Shown: one piece after another, positions 43,584 through 50,686 of the stretch
Layout of the letters: the number at the start of each line of letters is the position of its first letter
Numbering within the stretch: the first letter of the stretch is position 1
DNA from: Kitasatospora kifunensis
GTDB taxonomy: Bacteria > Actinomycetota > Actinomycetes > Streptomycetales > Streptomycetaceae
DNA: 64,000 nucleotides
Assembly: GCF_014203855.1 (NCBI RefSeq)
Contig: NZ_JACHJV010000001.1
Location: 4,526,001-4,590,000, forward strand
Reading direction: 5' to 3'
Position numbers and translations under genes: made by a program
The notes under the pieces: generated by a model
Database searches by the model: none
What the model saw: the letters and a program-made list of their open reading frames with translations, nothing else
Told to the model about the DNA's origin: nothing

Positions 43584-45274
43584 AGTGCTGCCCGCAGCTC
43601 GTCCTTGACGACCTTCCCGGCCGGGTTGCGCGGCAGCGGCTCGTCCCGGAAGGTCACGTGCGCCGGTACCTTGAACGCCGCCAGTCGGCCCGCGACGTGC
43701 TGCCGAAGCTCCTGCGCGGCCACGCTCGCGCCCGGGCGCAGCCGGACTATCGCGGCCACCTCCTCGCCGAGCGCCGGATGCGGCACGCCCAGCACCGCCG
43801 CCTCCGCGACCGCCGGGTGCCCGAGGAGCACGCCCTCGACCTCGCCGCAGTACACGTTCTCGCCGCCGCGGATCACCATGTCCTTGAGCCGGTCGACCAC
43901 GAAGATCTCGCCCTCCCGCAGCAGGGCCAGGTCGCCGGTGCGGAACCAGTCCCCGCTGAACGCCGCCGCCGTGGCCTCGGGCTGCCGCCAGTAGCCGCGG
44001 AAGACCGACTGCCCGCGCAGCCACAGCTCGCCGACCTCGCCGTCCGCCAGCCTCGCGCCGCTCGGGTCGGTGATCCGCACCTCCAGTGCGGGGGCGGGCC
44101 GGCCGATGCTGTCGGGGTGCTCCAGGTAGCGGGTGCCGACGTTGGCGATCACGCCGCCGCAGACCTCGGTCAGGCCGTAGCCGTTGCGGGCCTCCACCCG
44201 TCCCTCGAACTGCCGCTGGATCCGCCTGGCCAGGGTGGGCGGCGCAGGGGCGCCGCCGGTGCTGATCGAGGCCAGGCTGGCGAGCGCGAGTCCGCGCCGG
44301 GCGGCGGCGTCCAGCAGGTCCAGCGCGGTGGTCGGCACGCCGCTGTAGCCGGTGGCCTGGTGGTCGGCTATCAGCTCCAGCGCCGCCTCGGCGTCCCACT
44401 TGCGCATCAGGACGGCGGTGCCGCCGCTCGCCATCAGGGGGAAGAGCGTGGTGAAGGCGGCGACGTGGAAGAACGGGTAGCTCAGCAGCACGGTCTGCGG
44501 CCGGACCTGCGCGAGGTCCCGGCCGGCGGCCAGGTGGCCGCCGGCGATGAAGAAGCGCGGGCTCAGGACGGCGCCGCACCAGGCCGACTGGGTGGCCACC
44601 ACGCCCTTGGGCCGCCCGGTGGTACCGGAGGTGTACATGATGGTGGCGTCGTCCTGCGGCTTGATCGCCACCTCGGGGGCTGACAACCCCGTGGTCGGCG
44701 GCGGGAGTTGCTCGAACCGCTCGACCCGGGGCCCGGCGGGCGCGGCCACCCCCACGGTCAGCAGCCACGGCCGCGGTCCGCTCGCGCCACGTCCGGCCAG
44801 CCACCCTTCGACCCGCTCGGCCCGTTCGGGGTCGGCCACCACCAGGGCGGGCTCGCAGTCCTCCAGCGCGTAGCCCAGCTCCTCGGCCGTCCACCAGGCG
44901 TTCAGCGGCACCGCGATCAGTCCGGCCAACTGGGTTGCCCAGAAGGCGATCTGCCACTCGGGCAGGTTGCGCATCGCGATCGCCACCCGGTCGCCCGGGC
45001 GCAGCCCGTAGACGTCCAGCGCGCGATGGGCCAGCGCGGCCGCGGCCGCGTAGTGCTCGGCGAAGCTGTAGCGCTGCTCGTCCAGCACCAGGAAGGGACG
45101 TTCGCCGTGGGCGCGGGTGCTCTCCAGGAAGTCGCGCAGCACCGCGGGGCCAGCGGCGTAGCGCGGCCCGTGCGGGGTGTCGACGGTGGCGAACGGGGCG
45201 CCGGGGGCCGAGAGCGCGGCCCGCGCCCGGGCGAGGGCGGCGAGCGAGGCGCTGGACGGGGCGGGCGTGGTCAT
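43562..45274 (-). CDS. Acyl-CoA synthetase (AMP-binding ligase)
   Basis: 570 residues of the ANL superfamily: P-loop YTSGTTGRPKGV near residue 214, the YGLTE core near 355 (adenylate binding), W-x-R-TGD motif SGDWFRTGDLALL near 446, and the C-terminal catalytic Lys in RNPAGKVVK near 553. It activates a carboxylic acid, probably a fatty acid, to acyl-AMP and then acyl-CoA. Immediately upstream (in the same direction) is an acyl-CoA dehydrogenase, so both likely belong to fatty-acid degradation, separated by a strong hairpin. Confidence 0.9.
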   Translation of the reverse strand: MTTPAPSSASLAALARARAALSAPGAPFATVDTPHGPRYAAGPAVLRDFLESTRAHGERPFLVLDEQRYSFAEHYAAAAALAHRALDVYGLRPGDRVAIAMRNLPEWQIAFWATQLAGLIAVPLNAWWTAEELGYALEDCEPALVVADPERAERVEGWLAGRGASGPRPWLLTVGVAAPAGPRVERFEQLPPPTTGLSAPEVAIKPQDDATIMYTSGTTGRPKGVVATQSAWCGAVLSPRFFIAGGHLAAGRDLAQVRPQTVLLSYPFFHVAAFTTLFPLMASGGTAVLMRKWDAEAALELIADHQATGYSGVPTTALDLLDAAARRGLALASLASISTGGAPAPPTLARRIQRQFEGRVEARNGYGLTEVCGGVIANVGTRYLEHPDSIGRPAPALEVRITDPSGARLADGEVGELWLRGQSVFRGYWRQPEATAAAFSGDWFRTGDLALLREGEIFVVDRLKDMVIRGGENVYCGEVEGVLLGHPAVAEAAVLGVPHPALGEEVAAIVRLRPGASVAAQELRQHVAGRLAAFKVPAHVTFRDEPLPRNPAGKVVKDELRAALSAEPGC

Positions 45275-45290
45275 CGGCGTCCTCCGAAAA

Positions 45291-45336
45291 ACGGCCGGTG
45301 GGCCTCCCCACCCTAAGGGGGAGGCCCACCGGCCGT
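45291..45336. terminator. Strong terminator hairpin after the acyl-CoA dehydrogenase
   Basis: ACGGCCGGTGGGCCTCCCC (45291-45309) pairs with the complementary arm at 45318-45336 over 19 bp with an eight-base loop. It lies between the dehydrogenase stop and the downstream ligase start on the minus strand. On that strand a short T run (from AAAA at 45287-45290) follows the stem. Confidence 0.85.
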
Positions 45337-45357
45337 GCCCTGCTCAGCAGGTCCTCG

Positions 45358-46515
45358 TTACAGGCCCAGCGACTTGGCGATGATGGTCTTCATGACCTCG
45401 CTGGTGCCGCCGTAGATCCGGAACACCCGGTTGTCGGTGTAGAGGCGGGCGATCGGGTACTCCAGGATGTAGCCGTAGCCGCCGTGCAGCTGCAGGCACT
45501 TGTCGATCACCTCGGAGGCCGCCTCGGTGCAGAACAGCTTCGCCTCGGCGGCGTCCGCCACCGTCAACTCGCCGTCCTGGTAGAGCTCCAGGGCCTGGTC
45601 CACGAACACCTGCATCGCGGTGACCTGGGTCTTGCAGTCGGCCAGCACGAACTTGGTGTTCTGGAACTCGGCCACCGCCTGGCCGAAGACCTTGCGGTCC
45701 TTGACGTACTGCAGCGCGAAGTTGACCGCCGCCGCGGCCGCCGCGTAGCCGCCGACCGCGATCGCCAGGCGCTCCTGCACCAGGTTGTGGGTCAGGTAGC
45801 CGAAGGCCTTGCCCTCCTCGCCGAGCAGATCGGCGACCGGCACCTTGACGTCGCTGAAGGCCAGCTCGGCGGTGTCGGAGGTGCGCAGGCCGATCTTGTT
45901 CAGCTTGCGGCCCACCGTGTAGCCCTCGGACGTGGTGTCCACGCAGAGGATCGACAGGCCGGCCCGGCGGTTGGCCGGGTCGTACGGGCTGGTGCGGCAG
46001 ACCACCAGCACCAGGTCGGCGAGTGCGCCGCCGGTGATGAAGGTCTTGGCGCCGTTGAGGACGTAGTGGGTGCCGTCCTCGGAGAGCTTGGCGGTGGTGG
46101 TGATGCCCGCGAGGTCGGAGCCGGCGCCCGGCTCGGTCATCGCGATCGCGGTCATGATCTCGCCGGAGACGAAGCCGGGCAGCCAGCGCTGCTTCTGCTC
46201 CTCGTTGGCGTACTCCAGGATGTAGGGCAGCACCAGGCCGGTGTGCACGCCCGAGGAGCCGAAGCTCACACCCGCGCGGGCCACCTCCTCGGTGATCACC
46301 GCCTGGTACTTGAAGCCGGTCTCGCCCGCGCCGCCGTACTCCTCCGGCACCTCGATGCCGAAGACGCCCAGGTCGCCGAGCTTGTTGTAGAAGGAGCGCG
46401 GCGGGTGGCCCTCGGCCTCCCAGCTCTCGTAGACCGGGACGACCTCCTTGGCGATGAAGTCCCGGATGGTGCTCCGGAACGCCTCGTGGTCCTCGTTGTA
46501 CACAGTGCGGCGCAC
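45358..46515 (-). CDS. Acyl-CoA dehydrogenase, LCAD-like
   Basis: Introduces the 2,3-double bond of acyl-CoA with FAD. The 385-residue protein has FAD/substrate segments TAIAMTEPGAGSDLAGI near 120 and FITGG near 163, and KVFGQAVAEFQNTKF near 275. The C-terminal YGGTSEV has Gly where medium- and short-chain enzymes carry the catalytic Glu. Instead a Glu sits in LVQERLAIA near 243, the position used by long-chain and isovaleryl-CoA dehydrogenases. GTG 46515 is chosen for its AAGGGAG ribosome site. It is divergent from a double-TetR regulator. Confidence 0.92.
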   Translation of the reverse strand: MRRTVYNEDHEAFRSTIRDFIAKEVVPVYESWEAEGHPPRSFYNKLGDLGVFGIEVPEEYGGAGETGFKYQAVITEEVARAGVSFGSSGVHTGLVLPYILEYANEEQKQRWLPGFVSGEIMTAIAMTEPGAGSDLAGITTTAKLSEDGTHYVLNGAKTFITGGALADLVLVVCRTSPYDPANRRAGLSILCVDTTSEGYTVGRKLNKIGLRTSDTAELAFSDVKVPVADLLGEEGKAFGYLTHNLVQERLAIAVGGYAAAAAAVNFALQYVKDRKVFGQAVAEFQNTKFVLADCKTQVTAMQVFVDQALELYQDGELTVADAAEAKLFCTEAASEVIDKCLQLHGGYGYILEYPIARLYTDNRVFRIYGGTSEVMKTIIAKSLGL

Positions 46516-46847
46516 GACGGCGCTCCCTTCGCACGGGTGGCTCGCGGGGCCGGCCTGCACGGCGGCCGCCGCGATCGGTGGGGCGGCCCCGGCAGCACCG
46601 TGTGGGGGAGCCGGGGCGCCGGGGCCACAACCCAGCGCTCTCGGGTGCCAGGTTGATCGATCGCTAAGTTAACCGCCGGTAGCTTTCCTGTCCAGAGTCG
46701 GCGCGCCTCGGACTGTCCTGGTTGTACCCCGTGCGGCAGTAGACCTATCCGGCCCTTATGTGAATCATTGGTAGCCGGATGAAGCGGCACTGGCGGCACC
46801 GGCGGCGCTGGGGGCGCGCTCGCCGGCACGGACTCGAAGGAGGGCGG
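46516..46847. promoter_or_regulatory. Divergent promoter gap, acyl-CoA dehydrogenase / double-TetR
   Basis: 332 bp. An AT-rich core around 46651-46680 holds TTGATCGATCGC (with GATCGATC palindrome) and AAGTTAACC, and GCTA/TAGC arms bracket it at about 46663-46683. A second AT-rich patch lies at 46757-46775. These are the likely promoter and operator sites; the remainder is unremarkable. Confidence 0.45.
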
Positions 46848-48125
46848 ATGGTAGGCGACGTGGCCGGCCGGGGCCGCCGTCCGCGCGGGCGGCGGATGCA
46901 GATCCTCGCCGTGGCCGCCGAGCAGTTCCACCGCCGCGGCTACCACCAGGTGGCGATGGCCGAGGTGGCCGCCGCCGTCGGGATCACCGCCCCCGCGCTC
47001 TACCGGCACTACCGCGGCAAGCCCGAGCTGCTGCGCCAGGCCGTGCGCGCCGGACTGGACGAACTGGCCGCCGCCGTACGGCAGGTGGCGGATCGGCCGA
47101 CCTCCCAGGAGTCGACCTCCCAGGAGCCGACCGCCCGGGGGCCGGCCGCGCTGGCCCAGGCGTTGGCGGGGGTGGCGCTGGACCAGCGCGCGCTCGGCAC
47201 CCTGTGGCAGCGCGACGCGCGGCTGCTGCCCCCGGCCCAACGGGCCGAGCTGCGCCGCACGTTGCGGTCCTGCGTGCGCACGGCCGGTCGGCTGCTCGCC
47301 GCCGCCCGCCCGGAACTCACCTCGGTACAGGCCGAGTTGATTCTCTGGTCGGCGCTCTCGGTGGCCGGCAGCCTGTCGTACCACACCTTCGCGCCGCCAC
47401 GGCGCCGGTTCGAGCGCTTGCTGACCGAGCTGCTGCTCGGGATCCTCACCGCCTCGCCGGGGCCGCCGCTGCCGGTCCTGCCGGGTCGGGCGACCGCGGG
47501 CGGTCCGCCCGGTCGCCGCGAGGAACTGCTGGCCGCGGCCGTGCGGCTGTTCGACGAGCACGGCTTCGACAACGTCAGCACCGACCGCCTGGGTGCGGCG
47601 GTCGGCATCGCCGGGCCGAGCCTCTACAAGCACTTCCCGGCCAAGGGCGACCTGCTGGCGGCGGCCCTGGTCCGCTGCCGCGAGCGGCTCGGGCAGGAGG
47701 TGGTGGCCGTCCTGCTGGCCGCGGGGGAGCAGGAGGAGCGGTTGGAGCTCGGGCTGCGGGCCTATGTCGCCTTCGCCCGCCGCCACCGCCACTACCTGGG
47801 CGCCATGGTGAGCGAGACCGAGCGGCTGGCCGAGCCGGATCGCAAGGCGGCGCTGGACTTCCGCCGGGACTTCCTGCGGATCTGGGTGGAGCTGCTGCGC
47901 GAGGTCCGTCCCGACTACGACAAGGTCGAGGCCCGGATCCGGGTGCATGCGATGTTCGCCCTGGTCAACGACGGGGTGCGAAACAGCTCGCCCGCCATGG
48001 GCGGTCAACTCGCGCCGAGACTTGATCAGTTGGCCGGTACGCTGCTGGGACTGCCCGGCCGCCGGACGGCCGCGGGGGTGGACCCGCACTCGGGTCCACC
48101 CCTCACTCAGCGGCTGGCGAACTGA
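46848..48125 (+). CDS. Double TetR-family regulator (two fused TetR proteins)
   Basis: 425 residues from ATG 46848 (AAGGAGG upstream). Two complete TetR N-terminal domains: residues about 13-60 (RRMQILAVAAEQFHRRGYHQVAMAEVAAAVGITAPALYRHYRGKPELL) and about 225-270 (RREELLAAAVRLFDEHGFDNVSTDRLGAAVGIAGPSLYKHFPAKGDLL), each with its own helical C-terminal part. A monomer of this chain can mimic a TetR dimer. It is divergent from the acyl-CoA dehydrogenase and probably represses it and the ligase in response to acyl-CoA. Confidence 0.9.
   Translation: MVGDVAGRGRRPRGRRMQILAVAAEQFHRRGYHQVAMAEVAAAVGITAPALYRHYRGKPELLRQAVRAGLDELAAAVRQVADRPTSQESTSQEPTARGPAALAQALAGVALDQRALGTLWQRDARLLPPAQRAELRRTLRSCVRTAGRLLAAARPELTSVQAELILWSALSVAGSLSYHTFAPPRRRFERLLTELLLGILTASPGPPLPVLPGRATAGGPPGRREELLAAAVRLFDEHGFDNVSTDRLGAAVGIAGPSLYKHFPAKGDLLAAALVRCRERLGQEVVAVLLAAGEQEERLELGLRAYVAFARRHRHYLGAMVSETERLAEPDRKAALDFRRDFLRIWVELLREVRPDYDKVEARIRVHAMFALVNDGVRNSSPAMGGQLAPRLDQLAGTLLGLPGRRTAAGVDPHSGPPLTQRLAN
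48075..48102. terminator. Terminator hairpin inside the double-TetR gene end
   Basis: GGGGTGGACCCG (48075-48086) pairs perfectly with CGGGTCCACCCC (48091-48102) around a four-base loop. It lies within the C-terminal codons of the double-TetR gene, which converges on the secreted-protein gene at 48133. Confidence 0.65.
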
Positions 48126-48132
48126 CCCGAGG

Positions 48133-48453
48133 TCAGCCGGCGGCGGGCGCGTAGTGCACCGTGTGCAGGAAGTTGAGGTTGCCCTGCTCGGCGCCCACGT
48201 CGCCGGAGTTGTCGGCCACCGCCGTGGTGTTGTTCTGGTTGCTGCCGCCGGAGCCGGTGGCGGTCTGCTGCGCGGAGTTGCCGTTGCCGGTCACACTGCC
48301 GAGCACGTTGCCGGAGCCCCAGTTGCTGACGACGCTGCCGTTGGAGCCGTGGCCGGCGACGGCGGCGTTGTCGGCGGCCTGCGCGCTGCCGATGCCGAGC
48401 AGGAGGAAGGCGCCGAGAGCGGTGGCGGCGGTGATGGCACGGGTACGGGACAC
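48133..48453 (-). CDS. Small secreted Gly/Asn-rich protein
   Basis: 106 residues from GTG 48453 (GGAG upstream). A signal peptide (RAITAATALGAFLLLGIGSAQA, cleavage near 27) precedes a mature part of about 80 residues dominated by Gly, Asn, Ser, Thr and Gln: GHGSNGSVVSNWGSGNVLGSVTGNGNSAQQTATGSGGSNQNNT. The NGSV/GNVLG/GNGNS spacing resembles curlin/rodlin-type cross-beta repeats. No chaplin motif or cysteine is present. It could be a surface amyloid or sheath protein; that role is inferred from composition. Confidence 0.65.
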   Translation of the reverse strand: MSRTRAITAATALGAFLLLGIGSAQAADNAAVAGHGSNGSVVSNWGSGNVLGSVTGNGNSAQQTATGSGGSNQNNTTAVADNSGDVGAEQGNLNFLHTVHYAPAAG

Positions 48454-48727
48454 GATGGTCTCCCTAGGAGTACGGGTACTGCTGCGAGTTGGCGCTGACG
48501 GGGTGGCCGCCCCGCTGCGCCGGTTGCCTGACGTCGCCCGATCAGGATCACGCCGTACGCCGGTCGGCCGCCAGTGAATCGGTGCCAATTCGCTCAATGG
48601 GGTCATATAGGCGGGAAATCGACTGCGGCAGGTTTGATCGCCGTGAAACGGTGCTCGCCGACGCACACCGGCCGCCGGCCGTGAAACCGGTGGTCGCATG
48701 ATTGTCAGACTGGCAGACTGGGGCCTC

Positions 48728-50686
48728 ATGTCTGAAGGTCAGGAGAACCTGCGCACCACCGAGGTCGATCTTGGCGGCCTGGTGAGCGTCCTCGCCACCC
48801 ATCTCTACTCCACCCCCTTGGTCGCGCTGCGTGAACTGGTGCAGAACGCGCACGACTCGCACACCCGGCGCTGCCTGGAGGACCCGCAGGGCGCGGCCGG
48901 GCACCGACCCCGGATCCGGGTGCGGGCCGACGCGGCCGGCCGGACCCTGGCGATCGAGGACACCGGCGCGGGCCTGACCGAGCCCGAGATCCACGCCTAC
49001 CTGGCCACCGTCGGCACCGGCTACACCCGGCTGCTGCGCGAGGTCACCGGCAACGAGGAGCTGATCGGCGCCTTCGGCCTCGGCTTCCTCTCCGCCTTCT
49101 CGGTGGCCGAGGAGGTCACCGTCACCACCACCTCGCACCGCGAACCGGCCCTGGGCCACCGCTACCGCAGCCGCGGCGGCGAGCAGTACAGCGTCGAGCC
49201 GGTCCCCGCCCGCCCGCAGCCGGGCACCGTGGTCGAGCTGACCCTCAAGCCCGAGCACGCCCACCTGGCCGACGAGGGCGCACTGCGCGAGGTGCTGGCC
49301 CGCTACTGCGTGCTGCTGAGCATCCCGGTGCACGTCGGCGACGACGAGCAGCCGGTCAACGGCATCCCGGTCCCGTGGCGCGAGCCCATCGCGCTGATCC
49401 CGTCGGGTCGTCAGTATGCGGCGCGGATGGAGTTCGCCGCCGCCTTCGGGCGCCGTTTCGAGCCGCTGACGGCCTTTCCGTTCCAGTCGCATGGCGATGG
49501 GGGTGCCGACAGTACCGACGCGATCGGCCTGCTCTGGGTGCAGGACGGCGGCACCTACGGCAGCAGCGACAACCGCGACCTGGCGGTCTACCTGCGCGGC
49601 ATGCTGCTCGCCGACGACGCCCGCGACCTGCTGCCCAGTTGGGCCGGATTCATCGGCGGGGTGGTCGAGTCCAACCGCCTGACCCCCACCGCCAGCCGCG
49701 AGGACCTGCAGCGCGACGAGCACTACCGGGCGCTCCAGCAGGCGCTGGCCGAGGCGATCATCGACGGCCTGTACGAGACCGCCAGGCTGCACCCGTCCGC
49801 CTGGCGCCGGATCCTGGCCCGGCACGGGCAGGACCTGCTCGGCGCCGCGCTCTGCGACGAGCGCCTGTTCACCCTGCTGGCCGACGACGTTCCGGTGCCC
49901 ACCTCGCAGGGCGACCTGACGGCCGGTGCGCTGCGCGCGGCGGGGCAGGGCGCGGTGCACGTCGCGCTCGGCTCCGGCGGCGGCTTCGAGGAGATGCTCT
50001 ACCGGGCGATGCAGGTGCCGATCGCGCGCGGGGACCGCTACGCCGTGCTGCCCTTCCTGCGCCGCTACGCGCAGTTGCGCGACTGCCGGATCGTGGAGCT
50101 GGGCAGCGCGGACGGCAACCGCGAGCTGTTCCGCGACCCCGAGCGCCCCTTGCCCGCCGAGGAGTTGGGCTGGCTGGCCGCCGCACTGGCCGATGCGGGC
50201 GAACAGTTGGTGCCCGCCCGCTTCGAGCCGCCCGGTCTGCCACTGGTGCTGGTGCCCGACCGGGAGGCCGAACTGAAGGCGCGGATCGAGGACGACCAGG
50301 CGGACGCCCGGATCCCCTCGGCGGCGCTGCGCCTGGCGCGCGCGTTCACCGCCCGCACCGACGGCACGGTCAAGGCCAGGCTCTACCTGAACACCGCCTC
50401 GCCCGCCGTCCAGGACCTGCTGCGGGCCTACCGGGCCGGCCACACCGGCAGCACCACGGCGGCGGCCCTGCTCCGCTCGATCAAGGTGATCATGGCGGCG
50501 GCCGGGGCCACCGGCTCGTCCGGCGGTGACCTGGGGGCGGCGCTGGCCGGGGTGGGCACGGCGGTGGCGGCGCTGACCGCGCCGCCACTCGACGCACTGT
50601 CAGCGGGGTTCGACAGACTCTTCGACGACGGTCCGCAGAACGAGCACGAGGGCCCGCAGAACGAGCAGGGGGAGGGCGCCCGATGA
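48728..50686 (+). CDS. HSP90-family chaperone-like ATPase
   Basis: 652 residues. GHKL ATP-binding domain with the catalytic Glu and Mg2+-binding Asn in LRELVQNAHDSH (about 36), DTGAGL near 79, and GAFGLGFLSAF near 118. The middle domain contains SWAGFIGGVVESNRLTPTASREDLQ near 310, with the Arg equivalent to the HtpG gamma-phosphate contact. The C-terminal part differs strongly from HtpG. The stop overlaps the start of a TPR protein (ATGA), recalling eukaryotic HSP90-TPR co-chaperone pairs. ATG 48728 is the first codon matching the family start. Confidence 0.9.
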   Translation: MSEGQENLRTTEVDLGGLVSVLATHLYSTPLVALRELVQNAHDSHTRRCLEDPQGAAGHRPRIRVRADAAGRTLAIEDTGAGLTEPEIHAYLATVGTGYTRLLREVTGNEELIGAFGLGFLSAFSVAEEVTVTTTSHREPALGHRYRSRGGEQYSVEPVPARPQPGTVVELTLKPEHAHLADEGALREVLARYCVLLSIPVHVGDDEQPVNGIPVPWREPIALIPSGRQYAARMEFAAAFGRRFEPLTAFPFQSHGDGGADSTDAIGLLWVQDGGTYGSSDNRDLAVYLRGMLLADDARDLLPSWAGFIGGVVESNRLTPTASREDLQRDEHYRALQQALAEAIIDGLYETARLHPSAWRRILARHGQDLLGAALCDERLFTLLADDVPVPTSQGDLTAGALRAAGQGAVHVALGSGGGFEEMLYRAMQVPIARGDRYAVLPFLRRYAQLRDCRIVELGSADGNRELFRDPERPLPAEELGWLAAALADAGEQLVPARFEPPGLPLVLVPDREAELKARIEDDQADARIPSAALRLARAFTARTDGTVKARLYLNTASPAVQDLLRAYRAGHTGSTTAAALLRSIKVIMAAAGATGSSGGDLGAALAGVGTAVAALTAPPLDALSAGFDRLFDDGPQNEHEGPQNEQGEGAR

